64,000 nt of DNA from Nemertoderma westbladi (taxonomy: Eukaryota; Xenacoelomorpha; Nemertodermatida; Nemertodermatidae), in contig JAUCBJ010006610.1 in the NCBI GenBank assembly GCA_032718475.1, positions 1-64,000 of the forward strand. Reading direction: 5' to 3'. Below the pieces are notes generated by a model that did no database searches, was not told the origin of the DNA, and was given only the letters and a program-made list of their open reading frames with translations. The first letter of the stretch is position 1; the number at the start of each line of letters is the position of its first letter. Shown here in pieces: positions 1-10,900 of the stretch. The translations under genes were made by a program, and so were the position numbers.

Positions 1-481
1 CGTATCAGTTATCCCACAAAAGCTTTTACACTTTTAGCAAGGAGTTTTCCTCCCTTCGGATATCCCCTCCTCGTAAAATAAAATAAAAACATAAATAAAA
101 TAAAAACATAAAATAAAATAAAAACGCCATGACATACTGCTACTGAGTTCCACCTCCCATGCAGGGCCTTTATCCGCTGGTCAGATTTCTGATGACTAGC
201 ATTTATTACATGCCTTTATGCCTTTATGTTAATGTCTGTGTCTTGATCACATTACGAATTCATTGTTAATAATTGAACTTTATTTACGTACAGTATATTA
301 CATTATAACTGATATTCTGTCGTTAAACTCAATTTGCTGTCATCTTTGCTTAATATATCGCCGATATTACAGAATCAAGAAAGTTTTACACGCGCCACAA
401 CAGGTGGGTCACTATAATTAAGTATCAGTGATAATCTGGACAATTGCATCAGATTTGTGTGTTGTCGTACCTCTGATTTAC
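1..481. other. Unassigned AT-rich sequence
   Basis: No gene or known repeat family was recognised. An A-rich simple repeat built from AAAATAAAAT-like units lies at about 78-124. The right edge is the target-site duplication of the SINE that follows. Confidence 0.5.
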
Positions 482-493
482 TAAATAATTAAT

Positions 494-731
494 CAAAGCA
501 AGCAAAACAGTCGGCCGAAGCCGGAGGCGACCCGAAGGCTCCTCTTTCGATAGCTGCTACCCGAGGGTAGGGGTGGGCGCTACTCCAATCCCATGATTTG
601 CTCCCAGTTATTTAACTGGTACTCATTTTATCGACCCCAGTGGATGAAAGGCTGAGTGGACCATGGCGGGGCTGAATTTACAACCAATAGATTGCAGGCC
701 CGGCGCTCAACCAACTGAGCTACCTCGCCCT
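494..731 (-). mobile_element. tRNA-derived SINE, full length, with target-site duplication
   Basis: On the minus strand the element opens with a tRNA-like head. An A-box-like TAGCTCAGTTGGTTGAG lies at 706-722 and a degraded B-box-like GGTTGTAAATTC within 669-685. The body follows, including GTCGATAAAATGAGTACC (about 618-635), and the tail reads CTTGCTTTG at 494-502. The 12-base word TAAATAATTAAT stands on both sides (482-493 and 732-743), a perfect target-site duplication, so both ends are defined. A second, 5'-truncated copy lies at 42221-42350 with the same body and tail. SINEs of this kind are transcribed by RNA polymerase III and mobilised by a partner LINE; the partner is not identifiable here. 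Confidence 0.85.
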
Positions 732-743
732 TAAATAATTAAT

Positions 744-2394
744 ATATGGCGATATCTCAGACCATTATTATAAGCAAAGCTCTTATTGTTAACTACATCA
801 TGATTGAGAGTTGTCACAAATTGATTACGGTAGCAATATCAATATAATTAGACATAAAGACAAGTTACAATACGTTTCCTCTAAAGGGAAACACAATCAC
901 CAGACTTGAGTCCTTACAGAATTAATTAGTCAGTCATTTGCTTGGTGGGATAAATATTTCTCCATTTGACGCAACACCGCCGCGGCCGCTATGAGGGAGG
1001 TGAATACCGCGGCCGCTCCTAAAGCCGCAGGCCATCGCTAACTATATAGGTTAACTTGGGATTCTGGGGGACTTTTCGATGAAGGAACAGACCAAATTTT
1101 TTTATTTTCTCACCAGGGGAGCGGCTCGGAATTCTAAGATATTAGCAACTCTAACATTATTAAATCTAACCCTTCGACGGACACGGCGGACAAAAATCCG
1201 TCATTTTTTCGACAATTTTAAATTTTTTTTGAAAGGCGCTCTACAGTGGCTCGAAAAAACCCTAGGTTATTGCTTAGCCGACGCCGGGATACGATAGAAG
1301 GGATTAATTAGTGAATTCGTTTTTTTTTAAAAAAAAGATTACCACGCCTTTTTTCCGAAAATGTCCGTCAAAGTTGAAAAAAACGGACAAAATAACTTTG
1401 CGGGATCCGCTATAACTCGGCTAATATTAATCGTACGGGGACGAAAGTAACGCGGTTGGAAAGGGGAAGAGTGGTACTACCTTCGTATCGAATGGGGGTA
1501 AGATATTTATTACAATTTCGGGTGGAAAAAGGGGCTGTAAATTTGTACGTTTTTGTCCGTCTTTTTTGGAAAACTTATTTCCGAAATGTTTAATTCGACA
1601 ACGCGGGTAGGAATCCTCTAATTCTTTTATGAAACTCGTAGAAGACCATTGGGGCTACGTTCCTATCGAATGGGGGTACAAAAAATATATCGGCAATAGG
1701 GGCCAAAAAAGGCCAGAATTTGTAAAGTAGTTTTTATCGAATAATTTTTTATTTTCAACTTTAGTTGGTTAAGGTACATTCTATACAGTCAATATCCATA
1801 CGGGGAATTCAAATATGCTATCGGTTTTGCTCCAAGGATGATATTAAAAAAATGAGGGCCAAAATTGTAATTTCGCGCTTCAAACTTGCTTCGCGGGAAA
1901 TCGTCTAGCTCGAAAACTACTTAATTTACGGGAGATTTGTTTACACAGACTTATAGTGCGTTAAATTATCTATCTAACAGCGTTAATCACAGCGCCGGAG
2001 GTATTATAAAACTGGAACGGCAGGCGATCGTGTGAAATATAATATTTATAAAAAGGGACGAAAAATTTTTTTTTTAACAAATCGCTATTCCATTATAATT
2101 TAGCGTATTGCGCCAAAACTACCTGTAAAATGTATCAAATTAACTCCGCTATCTTTTTTCTTAACATAAATAATTAAAATTACGAATTTTAAGGGTCGAA
2201 AAATATCGCGTTATTTTGGCCCTTTTTTTTAATTTTTTTGGGGCCAAAAATAACCCCTTCTCAAAAGATTAAGAAAAAAATTACGGCAAAGAATATACCA
2301 ATTTTATTGAATTTGGACCACCAGAACCGAAGTTAGAGCGATTTTAGTGAAAAAATAAAAATAATTTTTTTTGCAAAAAAATTAAGAATGGTCA
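744..2394. other. AT-rich non-coding sequence
   Basis: No coding region is supported; the single short open frame at 1079-1297 has low-complexity composition. Two GCGGCCGC (NotI-type) octamers stand close together at about 980-1015 in a short CpG-rich patch. An imperfect tandem repeat at 1440-1715 is listed separately. Long A and T runs dominate the remainder. Confidence 0.4.
1440..1715. repeat. Imperfect direct repeat, about 178-bp period
   Basis: The word TATCGAATGGGGGTA occurs at 1486-1500 and again at 1664-1678. Similar bases surround each copy: a TAC-containing lead-in before it and an AATTTGTA-containing stretch after it. This gives about two diverged copies. A possible third, weaker copy starts near 1800. 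No family was recognised. Confidence 0.5.
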
Positions 2395-2468
2395 GGTCAA
2401 TATTGGATTTCGAACCCGCGAACTTAGGTTTCATTAACGTGATTGATAACCACTAGACTATGTGACCA
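2395..2468 (-). pseudogene. tRNA-like sequence (tRNA relic or SINE head)
   Basis: Read on the minus strand, this stretch starts GGTCACATAGTCTAGTGG, continues through a T-arm-like GGGTTCGAAATCC, and ends TATTGACC. The GGTCA and TGACC ends can pair as a five-base acceptor stem. The A-box and T-loop words are tRNA-like, but the D stem, anticodon stem and T stem pair poorly, so a working tRNA is unlikely. No SINE body was recognised beside it. Confidence 0.4.
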
Positions 2469-3323
2469 AGAGAATTTGAAATTTTCGAGTGACTATTTTT
2501 AAACATAAATAACTTCGGTTCTACAGGGCCATTTAATCTGAAACTTTTTTCATTGGATAGAGGATAGATTGTAGTGTGTGAAATAGGATAAAACTTGGGA
2601 AAAGACGCATGTGCACTTAGTGCAAAATGCACTTAAATAGTGAACATTTTTTCGATATTTCAAACACTGTTATTTCCAGTTCTATTCATCGTAGAATGTT
2701 ATTTTTTGGATTAAAATGTAGTTTGGAGTGATTTCTAACTATAATCGTAACATTTGTTTAACTTTTTATGTCTATAAAGTGACTTAAAAATGTCCATGAA
2801 TATGGTCCAAAATCGCAAATCCAGATTTATTAAATTGGATTTTTTACACTTTTAGCGACTGACACTTGATCATACACCATCGTAGATCGGTAGAGGATAA
2901 ACATAAGTTTGTTAAATAAGAGCCACCATTACGATCTGCTAAAGTGCATTTGTACAAATAAGTGTACAAAAGTGCAAATTTTTTAATAAGGTGAAATTAT
3001 ATAGTATTGGGTTCTTTTCTTTGCAAATACTTTATTTTCATATTAATATGTTGTTTGAACCTTACTGAGCGCATTAGGGGATATGCGTACAAATAACCGG
3101 CCCTTATGAGGCTTCGATTGGGTAAATTAATAAAACATAAGGTTGTATAGTATAATATTCTATAAACCAGTGTGATATTAAATGCACTTTAAATAATAAA
3201 TAGAAATCAAATAACAATTGGACCACACAATTAAAAACTCGCACAATTTTGTACATATTATATCGCTTCAAATTAATTCAACAGTGGATATTTGTGGGAA
3301 GGGGGAAGTTACAGTGTGCATTC
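2469..3323. other. Unassigned AT-rich sequence
   Basis: Nothing recognised. A short cluster of related words (GTGCACTTAGTGCA, AATGCACTTAAATAG, TAAAGTGCATTTGTAC) recurs between about 2605 and 2975, which hints at an old local repeat. Confidence 0.3.
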
Positions 3324-3372
3324 GGGGGAAGTTTGGTTAACTGCATTTATGCAGTGAATCCAAACTTCCCCC
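3324..3372. repeat. 49-bp hairpin (inverted repeat)
   Basis: GGGGGAAGTTTGG at 3324-3336 is matched by its exact reverse complement at 3360-3372. Inside it ACTGCAT at 3340-3346 faces ATGCAGT at 3349-3355. Twenty base pairs are therefore possible around a two-base loop, with small internal bulges. A related GGGGGAAGTTAC word stands just upstream at about 3301. Function unknown. Confidence 0.7.
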
Positions 3373-4459
3373 TTTGATATATCATATACTTAAGACATGC
3401 TAGGGTGACGGGGAAATATTTGTTACTGTCACACTTTGCTTCCATTTATCCTATCCTTTATTATTACCCCAGTCAGATAAGAGATAATAAATCAGTAAAA
3501 ACTAAACTACACTGTCTTTCATGCAAACAAATTTCTAACTAAAGACGGGTGAATGAACATGACCATGGAAATAATTTTAAATATAATTGTATATCAACTA
3601 TTTGGGGAGGCTTCCAAGTTAAACCCGAAAACAATTATTTTGTTACATATATAGTAAATAACGTTGTATGTTCTTCTTCCTCTCATAATAAAATATAAAT
3701 GAAATATCTCAGATAGCTATGCCCTGTAACATTTCACAACCAAAATATTTAAGTGTGAAAAGTGTAGGCCTACCACACTCCGCCCAAACAACCGCAAACG
3801 CATAGCCAACAAATTTAACAAAAGGTTACATACATGTTGGGTTCATGACGAGATGAGTGAAAATTGATCGCGTAATATAAAGTAAAAAATTAAGAGACGG
3901 GCTGGCTCTCCTCCACTTTCTTACCCAATGGATATGTTGTTGTAATAATCTAATATTGGGGCGGCTTTCTCTCGTTATACTGTGTTGCCACACCCTCCCG
4001 GTATCATATCTCAGTTAAATACGATAGATAATCAAATACCGTATTGAACTAAATAAAATATAGAGCAAATCAATACATAAGAAGGGAAAAAGGGGGAGAT
4101 AAATCCAGTGAGCGGCCCTTCGTTGAAGGTATACTAGCGCCTTTCCGCTCATTGTATCAGACCAGCAAGATAAAACCTACCTGCATGTATTTTCAGTGAA
4201 ATTGTCAAAGAGTCACAATATATGAAATTGGGATTGAAAGAACATATTTTGTCAAATGCGCTAACAAAGGAAGCTCTACATTTTGAAGCCTATGTAACAA
4301 CTATAACTAAATCGAAACTTCGTGGTAAACAGTTGAAATAGATATATTGTGTACGGCCCTACAACTTTTAGAGTATTATTATGATATGATTAATTGTGCC
4401 ATTATATTTGTTTCTTTAAAACTTTATAAAAGCCTTTTTCTAGAAAATATTTTGTGCAT
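3373..4459. other. Unassigned non-coding sequence
   Basis: No gene, RNA or known repeat was recognised on either strand. Confidence 0.3.
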
Positions 4460-4640
4460 GAGGGGGGGGGGGGGGGGGGGGGGGGTAGTCAAAATTCGAG
4501 GTGATCTAGCATTTATGATTGGGCCCTTATTTTGGGATTCCCCGGGCCCCTTACAGGGTCCCACCACGCCACTGATCTTGGTGAATTAATATTTCGCCTC
4601 AATGTTAAATTCTCAATTTAGGGAATTGTCAAATGAGCAG
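4460..4640. repeat. Dispersed repeat with a 24-base poly(G) run
   Basis: Twenty-four consecutive G bases occupy 4462-4485. About 100 bases later comes CTTGGTGAATTAATATTTCG and then CCTCAATGTTAAATTCTC. A related arrangement is found at 58755-58890: a 20-base G run, then CTTGGTGAATTAATATACCG, then CCTCAATATAAAATTATCC. The poly(G) run therefore belongs to a dispersed repeat of unknown class. Confidence 0.55.
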
Positions 4641-4904
4641 ATTTATAGTGACAAGTATTTCTAACCAAAACAATAAACATATACAACATACAGTATACAT
4701 ACCGGTACAGCAGTACAGTCACACAATACAGTATGATGTTGTCTAGAATAATGATTGAAGATTGAATGTAGCGGTAATTTACAGTCTGACAGTGACAGTA
4801 GGCCTATTTAGTTGGTCAAACCTCAAACGTCAAATGCGCCTAATTAGCCTAATTACTGAATTATATCTTTAATTTGTTTTCATGACAATAAACACAAACT
4901 GACA

Positions 4905-5990
4905 AACACCAGAACAGTAAACTTTAACTTCTATAGTTTGTAAACTATTTGAGAAGGTAATCAGGAAATCCATCATTGACCATATGGATAGAAACAAGTT
5001 ATTCTCTAATGCACAACATGGATTTATATCTGGGAGAAATACGGTTACACAGCTTTTTGAATCATTGGACATTTGGTCCAAAATTATAGACAGCGGAGGA
5101 TCTCTATGTCATTTACTGTGATTTCATGAAGGCTTTTGACCGTGTTCCCCATGGGCTTTTATTGGCAAAGCTATACGAGGCTATGGTATATCTGGAAATG
5201 TATATAATGTCATTAGTGATTTTCTTAAAAATAGATTTCAACGCAGCAACGAGTGGTAATAAATGGCCATCATTCTGCATGGAAAAGTGTTATAAGTGGT
5301 ATTCCTCAAGGAAGCGTAATCGGGCCGTTACCGGTATTGTTTGTTTTATTTAACATAAAGGACCCCCTTGGAAATAATCTGCAAACAGGCAAAGCTTTAG
5401 GGGTAATCCTATATGTTATGTTGGACAATACCTTTATACCGGTACATTGTTTGGTGTATTTGTTATTGTTTTTACATAATGTAAAAATAAATCTATCTAT
5501 TTATAAATGATCTTCCCGACGTAGTTACATCGTATGTTCAGCTGTTTGCCGATGATACAAAGATATTTGCACGTACTGACAGTATTGAAGATTGTGAACA
5601 GCTACAGAGTTGCTTTGGATGAGTGGTCAAGAATACTGGAATATGGCAGTTATCATTTCACCCAGATAAATGTAACGTTCTACAGTACGTATGGGACACA
5701 ATATACAGGCTGACAGGATTTGTTATTGATGAGAAGGTGAAGCAACGTGCTGACGTGACCTTGGCGTGTTGGTTGATAATAAACTTAGTTTCAGTTTACA
5801 TGTGCAGGAAATAGCTAATAAAGCAAATAAAGTGATGGGAATTATAAGGAGATCATTCGATTATTTAGATGCATCAACTTTCCGCAAGCTATATTGTTCA
5901 TTGGTACGACCTCGTCTTGAATATGCTGGTCCGGTATGGAATCCAAGGAGGAAAGTCGAGGATATCGAATTATTAACTCAATATACTCAA
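4905..5990 (+). pseudogene. LINE A: decayed non-LTR reverse transcriptase, part 1
   Basis: Successive frames give a jockey/CR1-superfamily RT in order. They are a KLFEKVIRK-type block with QHGFISGRNT at 4925-5050, AFDRVPHGLL at about 5130-5160, SGIPQGSVIGP at about 5295-5330, a palm block QLFADDTKIFA at about 5540-5575, and GVLVDNKLSF plus RPRLEYAGPVWNP at about 5765-5945. The YxDD-type active site is present, but several frameshifts and stops and a nested insertion at 5353-5503 make it dead. Its C-terminal part reappears at 10505-10900, beyond the inserted LINE B. The exact clade is not resolved. Confidence 0.8.
5353..5503 (+). mobile_element. Nested L2/CR1-like 3' tail (or LINE-tailed SINE)
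   Basis: The RT reading of LINE A runs up to a PVLFVLF block, is interrupted here, and resumes with NDLPDVV just after 5503. The insert begins AAGGACCCCCTTGGAAATAA and contains TTTAGGGGTAATCCT. It ends in an A/T-rich tail AAATAAATCTATC. The GGACCCCNTTGGAAATAA word pairing with a later GGGGTNATCC resembles the 3' end of L2-like LINEs as I know them. A short TATTTA-like word stands at both junctions, a possible target duplication. Confidence 0.6.
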
Positions 5991-6249
5991 TATATAATAT
6001 TTATTTTCCAAACATCAAATTTTGCACATAACAGTTTAATGTGTGAAAGTCTTGCAGATGAATATCAAAAATTTGAAATTATGTTCTAGAATTTTTATGG
6101 AAGCAACAGAGATTGTCAGTAGCAGATGCTAGTTTTGATAATAACTGTTGTAGTAACTTGATGTTGGAGAGGGGGGGGGGCTTACGCCTAAGGGGTAGGG
6201 GGGGGGGGGGGGGGATTGAGAGCAAAGCCAGATCAGGCGGATGATGTTT
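5991..6249. other. Junction sequence with two poly(G) runs
   Basis: No coding sense was recovered. G runs lie at 6171-6180 and 6198-6214. This stretch contains the boundary between LINE A and the 3' end of LINE B; the exact boundary cannot be placed by eye. Confidence 0.35.
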
Positions 6250-6345
6250 TAATTAATTTAGGTTTATGTTTATTTTATCTTACTTTATAGATTTAATTAT
6301 AATTATAATTATTATTCTATTCTATTAATTTTATTAATTAGTTAT

Positions 6346-7725
6346 TTATACCAGTTCTTCCATGAGTAGTTCTTTTAAATCTTTTGAAAATGATTGTTTT
6401 TTTATTTTTTTTATTTTTAGTGGTAGTGAGTTCCAGGTTATTGTCCCGTGGTATTTTAGAGATTTTTGCGTTTGCTGAAGTCTGGTACGATGAATGAAGT
6501 AGTTGCGGGTAGCTGTAGAACGTGTGATGTGGGAGTGAATAAGACTTGTCGGTTTAAACAGTGATGTAATGTATTCTTGTTTTTTGTGATTAATAATTTC
6601 CCACATAAGTTTAGCCGTTTCGAGTTCATATAGTTTGTCAATAGGTATAATGTTTAGTGATCTGTAAATCGGTGGTGCGTGTGCTAAGTAGTGGTTGAAG
6701 GTTATCGCGCGTATTATTTTGTTAACCTTGACTCTAATTGGATTAATATTTTTTGCACTTGAGTTTCCCCATAGAATTATTCCGTATGACAAGTAGGGAT
6801 GGATGAAGGTATGGTATAATGATTTTAATATTTTCAGAGGTAAGATATATCGTAGTTTGAAAAATAAACCAGCGGATTTTGAAATTTTTTTGTTTACATA
6901 AGCGCAGTGTTGTTGCCAAGTCAGTTTATTGTCGATAAATAAGCCTAAGAATTTAGTTGATTCTACAATATTGACTGGTTTCCCTTGAATTATAACTTGT
7001 TCGTCGGTAGTATTTTGTTTTTTAGTGATAAGTAGGTATTCCGTTTTTTTTAGATTTAGTGAGAGCTTATTGTCTAATAGCCATTCTTCAAGTTTGGTAA
7101 GTTCCTTATTAACAGTGTCGATGAGGGTGTCTTGGTTTGGGTGATAGTACAGTAGATTTGTGTCATCAGCGAAGAGAGTTGTTGTTAATTGTGTACAGTT
7201 TGGTAAGTCGTTAATGTATAAAAGGAATAGTGTGGCACTTAGAATTGCTCCTTGAGGTGTTCCACAGGTAGAGGTTAGGGGTTCGGATTGGTTGTTATTG
7301 AGGGAGACGTAATGGGTGCGTTCAGTTAGATAGCTTTTTAGAAGAGTGTGTGGCAGGCCTCGTATTCCGTAGCAGTTTAGTTTTTTGAGTAGTATTTCGT
7401 GATTCAGTGTGTCGAAGGCTTTTTTTAAATCTATTGTAATCAAACAGGCAGATTGCTCAGTGTCAAGTATTTCATATAGGCGTTCGGTAATTGTCAGAAT
7501 TGCATCAGTAGTTGTCGAATGTTTACGGAACCCATATTGGTCATTGGAAAGAATATTGTATTTCTCTAAATATGAAATTAATTGGGAGTTTATCACAGTT
7601 TCGTAAAGTTTAGTAAAGACAGGAAGTATGGATATGGGACGATAATTGTTTTTATCAGTCGGATCTCCACTTTTGTAAACGGGAATTATTTTGGCTTGTT
7701 TTAGGATATTTGGAAAGTAACCAGA
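6346..7725 (-). pseudogene. LINE B ORF2, reverse transcriptase and C-terminal region
   Basis: One open frame encodes the whole RT. The fingers block AKIIPVYKSGDPTDKNNYRP is at about 7690-7630. QYGFRKHSTT, LITIDLKKAFDTLNH, TCGTPQGAILSATLF and the active-site palm motif TTLFADDTNLLY follow (about 7195-7140). FLGLFIDNKLTW, the thumb and a C-terminal WNSLPLKIK block complete it. The RT active-site aspartates are intact. One frameshift at about 7720 separates this part from the linker and endonuclease half upstream. This is the best-preserved piece of LINE B. Confidence 0.85.
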
Positions 7726-9016
7726 TCTTTATGGAGATATTAATGAAATTTGTGATGTGTGGGGCAAGGTCATAGGCTGCAATTTTTAGGATAGGAATGG
7801 GGAAGTTATCGTTAGTTGAGCAATTATTTCTTAGGTTTAGGATATTATATATAGTTTCAGTTTCGGACGTTTGAGAGAGGGAAAATGAGTTTGGTTTCCG
7901 GTGGTTTACAAAACGTGTTGGGTTACGCTTTGTTGCAGGAAGTGAACCGGCAAGTTGGGGGCCTACATTAGCAAAGTAGTGATTGAACGTAGTTGCTATG
8001 TCAAGTGGGTCAGTGTGTTCAAGTATACCAGTTGATGTAGTAGTTTTAAGTTTTTTAGGTGAAGAAAGTGATTTAGTCTTACGGAGTGCAGAGTTAATAG
8101 TTTGCCAAGTTTTCCTCGTATTATTTTTGTGTTTTTCAAATTGTGCGTGATAGTATGACTTCTCAGTTAGTCTTAGTACATTTGTCAGTTTATTGCGGTA
8201 TTTTTTATAGTAATTTATTTTTTCAGGACTGGGATTCTTACCTAACGAGGCATATAATTTATTTTTAGTTAATATTGACTTAACCAGGTTTTCAGTCATC
8301 CACGGTTTTTTTGGCATTTCCTTTTTTAGTAGTTCTTTTTTTGGTAAATGAATATTTACTATTTTTTGAAAGTCATTATAAAACAACTCAAATTTCTTTT
8401 CGTATGTATTATATGACCTTTGGTATGACCAATTACGTGGATTTCTTAAATCATTTAAGAAATTTGTTTTATTAAATTTTCGGTAGTCATACGTATACTG
8501 TTTTTCGGAGGATTTGAAAAAAACATTATAATTTTGAATAATAAGGAAAGTTGCAAGATGGTCAGTTGTTCCGATTTCTGATAGGAAAACTCCAGGCGTT
8601 ATTAATTTATCAGTTATATTAGAAGAGAAATGATCTATAAGTGTTCTAGAGTGGGGTGTTATTCTAGTTGCAACCTTGATATACTGATCAAAAGAGTTAG
8701 ATTGTAGGCTTTGGGTATATTTGTTGGAAATGTTGGTTGATTTGAGTAAATCTAAAACTATGTCTAGATTTCTTTTTGATAATTGGAATATAGTCTTATT
8801 TAAGTTTTCAATAAATTCATCAGCATCGCACGATTGGGGGCGATATATAGTTCCTAGTAGTAACGGCTTCTGTGTCTGAGTAAGTAAGTTCCGTGAGCGG
8901 TTAACAGTTATCCAAGTTGACTCGCAGTTTTCAATTTTAATATCTTGACAGATGGAGTAATTCTTGACAGATGGAGTAATCCAGACTATTCTTATTGTAT
9001 ATGGCGGTGCCGCCAC
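7655..9016 (-). pseudogene. LINE B ORF2, endonuclease C-terminal half and linker
   Basis: This encodes the later part of an apurinic-type endonuclease followed by the linker to RT. GTIYRPQS and the late IGTTDHLATFL (S/TDH motif) are visible. Between NLDIVL and DLLKS, where this family carries the catalytic GDFN block, about six residues are missing. The deletion removes metal-binding residues, so the nuclease is dead. A local duplication of about 20 bases (CTTGACAGATGGAGTAAT twice, near 8943-8981) lies at the frameshifted N-terminal edge. Confidence 0.75.
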
Positions 9017-9151
9017 GGTTTAATTGTCCATATTTTCGGTTTGTAATAAGTGGGGGACTGTAGCCAGGGATATTAAAGTAAGTGAGATCAGTATCGTCAG
9101 TGAGAAAAGTTTCAGTGAAAGTAAGAACGTCGAACTGATAATCTAGGAGAG

Positions 9152-9613
9152 CTATGTGTCTAAAGTGTGGCTTAAATTTTTGTTCAGACTCCGGCAGTTT
9201 AAATTGAAAATTGAAAAAGAGTTATTTTTTTGGGGGATATTATTGAATTTTGATATATTAAAGTACCTACCGTCGTCAGTATTATTAGAGTTCAAGTTTT
9301 GATCGGGATCAATATCGTTAAAATAGTTATTTAGTTGTTTTGAGTTTTCAGCTAAACTGATATCAGATTCATTATTAGAAAATATATCGTCATCATAATT
9401 AGGAATCATATGAAACGGGAAAATTTCCAAATTGCAGAAATTACAGTAAATTTCATGTTTTTGTATGGAGATATCACTGGTTGACAAATGGGTACCACAT
9501 GGTACGTGGTATAAATTGGTGCAAAAGGCGCATTTAAAAGAAAATTCATTAGGGTTAAATTTTGAAAAACAAAATTCGCAAGAATTGACGCTGGCTGTGC
9601 TCTACTGTATAGG
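9152..9613 (-). pseudogene. LINE B ORF2 N-terminus: PHD finger and endonuclease start
   Basis: The minus-strand frame passes upstream of its first listed start and encodes a C4-H-C3 cysteine pattern. CEFC, twelve residues, CAFC, four residues, H, two residues, C, seventeen residues, then CNFC. This spacing fits the PHD zinc finger. An acidic, asparagine-rich linker follows, then FNLNCRSLNKN, the first endonuclease motif (metal-binding N). No ATG precedes the finger; a TAG stop lies just upstream at about 9612. PHD fingers are known in some CR1-like LINE proteins. The frame breaks before the TETFLT motif at about 9120-9100. Confidence 0.75.
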
Positions 9614-10167
9614 AGAAACTATAAAATTAGTACGGGAGGGGGAAATAAAAGGTAAGTTTGATATTCAACTGAGATTGCCAGGAGAAAATAGCAATCTGAA
9701 AAATTAATCTAGCCTAGCATAAGGTGGTACAATATGATATCAGCTATACCAGTAGTGAAATCTATGGTAATTGATATGCTGAGTAATGATAGAAAATTCT
9801 GATAATAAAATATTGTTTATCAGCACTGTTATCATGAGATGACATGTATTATTATGAAGGGAATATTTTTTGGTATGGTTAGTTGGTGACAGCGTTAGTC
9901 GGCACACGCAAACGCGTGTATAAAATGGTTTCGAAAATAAAAGTGGTGATATATACTTTACATTTATATTTCTATGAGAAGTGAAACGAATTGGATAAGG
10001 TAGAGTTTATTCTTTGTTATATGCTGAAGAAACATGATTATGATTTACAATGTTATGTTACATGAATTTCCAAGTCTAATTAGGCCTAGTTTTACACAGA
10101 CGAGGGAAAGAAACATGATAGATTTTAATAGATGGATAGATGTTGTGTTACATGAACGACTTAATGT

Positions 10168-10500
10168 TTACATGCTGTTAGTGTTAGTTAGACGATTGAT
10201 ATCCTCGAGGCAGTTTATCGCCGTTGGGTGCGAGTTAGCAGTCAGCTTAGCCATAACAGTCCCATTGTAGGAGTATGCGGAATTTATCTTTCGTTGTTTC
10301 TTCATGTCAACTAGAGACTTTAGAAGAATAGCGCGTCGTGGTGTTAGGTTCTCGGCTACGTAAACTTTATCTCCTCTATTCTGCACGTCGGATAGGATAT
10401 TTTTCTTTCGGATAGTAGAGTTTCGCGATATGAAACGAACTATAACTGGGCGTGGGCCTGTCTTTTTCTTACCGAGGCGATGAAAGTTATCCCTCCCTAC
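10168..10500 (-). pseudogene. LINE B ORF1 C-terminal domain fragment
   Basis: The fragment contains GRDNFHRLGKKKTGPRPVIV, then RFISRNSTIRKKN, VYVAENLTPRRA and YNGTVMAKL. This order (HRxGK, PRPVIVRF, basic helix, LTPRRAxLL) is typical of the nucleic-acid-binding C-terminal domain of LINE ORF1 proteins. No N-terminal coiled coil is present, which supports 5' truncation of LINE B at about 10500. No further ORF1 sequence is visible between here and ORF2. Confidence 0.65.
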
Positions 10501-10504
10501 TCTC

Positions 10505-10900
10505 GTGTTTAGACGGCTACGTGGTGACATGATTCAGGTATACAAGTACATACATGGACTCTACAACTCGCGAATCCTGTTCAGTGTCGCTCAATCTAGT
10601 AGTACAAGGGGTCATATTTTTAAATTGGAAAAACCTCGGTCTAGTAAATGTTCCCGTCAGCATTATTTTAATTTGCGTGTTGTAAATAGCTGGAACTCAC
10701 TACCGTCGAATGTTGTAACCTCCCCAACCATAAACTCTTTTAAGAATATCCTTGATGCGCACTACTGCACTAGTGTAACCACCCACTTTTATATAACTTT
10801 AAAGGCACGCAGTAATGTATTTAAATGTTTTTTACTTAAATATACGTTTTTAAACTGTATTTTTAGTTCAGTGTTTTTAATTTTACTGGTATGTGTATAG
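10505..10900 (+). pseudogene. LINE A: C-terminal region of RT polyprotein, part 2
   Basis: FRRLRGDMIQVYKYIHGLYN, STRGHIFKLEKPR and VVNSWNSLPSNVV appear in order. This is the usual C-terminal end of jockey/CR1-superfamily ORF2 proteins, on the same strand as the RT at 4905-5990. It is most simply the other half of LINE A, displaced by LINE B. About 30 codons expected between the two halves are missing, so sequence was lost around the insertion. Confidence 0.75.

Larger units (their letters stand above)
6250..10505 (-). mobile_element. LINE B: non-LTR retrotransposon inserted in LINE A
   Basis: On the minus strand the order is an ORF1-like C-terminal domain (10500-10168), a PHD finger and endonuclease start (9613-9152), an endonuclease-to-RT linker (9016-7655), RT and C-terminal region (7725-6346), and an AT-rich 3' UTR down to about 6250. 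LINE A sequence flanks it on both sides in the opposite orientation, so LINE B is the younger insertion. Frameshifts near 9020-9150 and 7720, and an endonuclease deletion, make this copy inactive. The 5' end lies inside ORF1, so it is probably 5'-truncated. The layout of PHD finger, endonuclease and RT matches CR1-superfamily elements. Confidence 0.8.
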
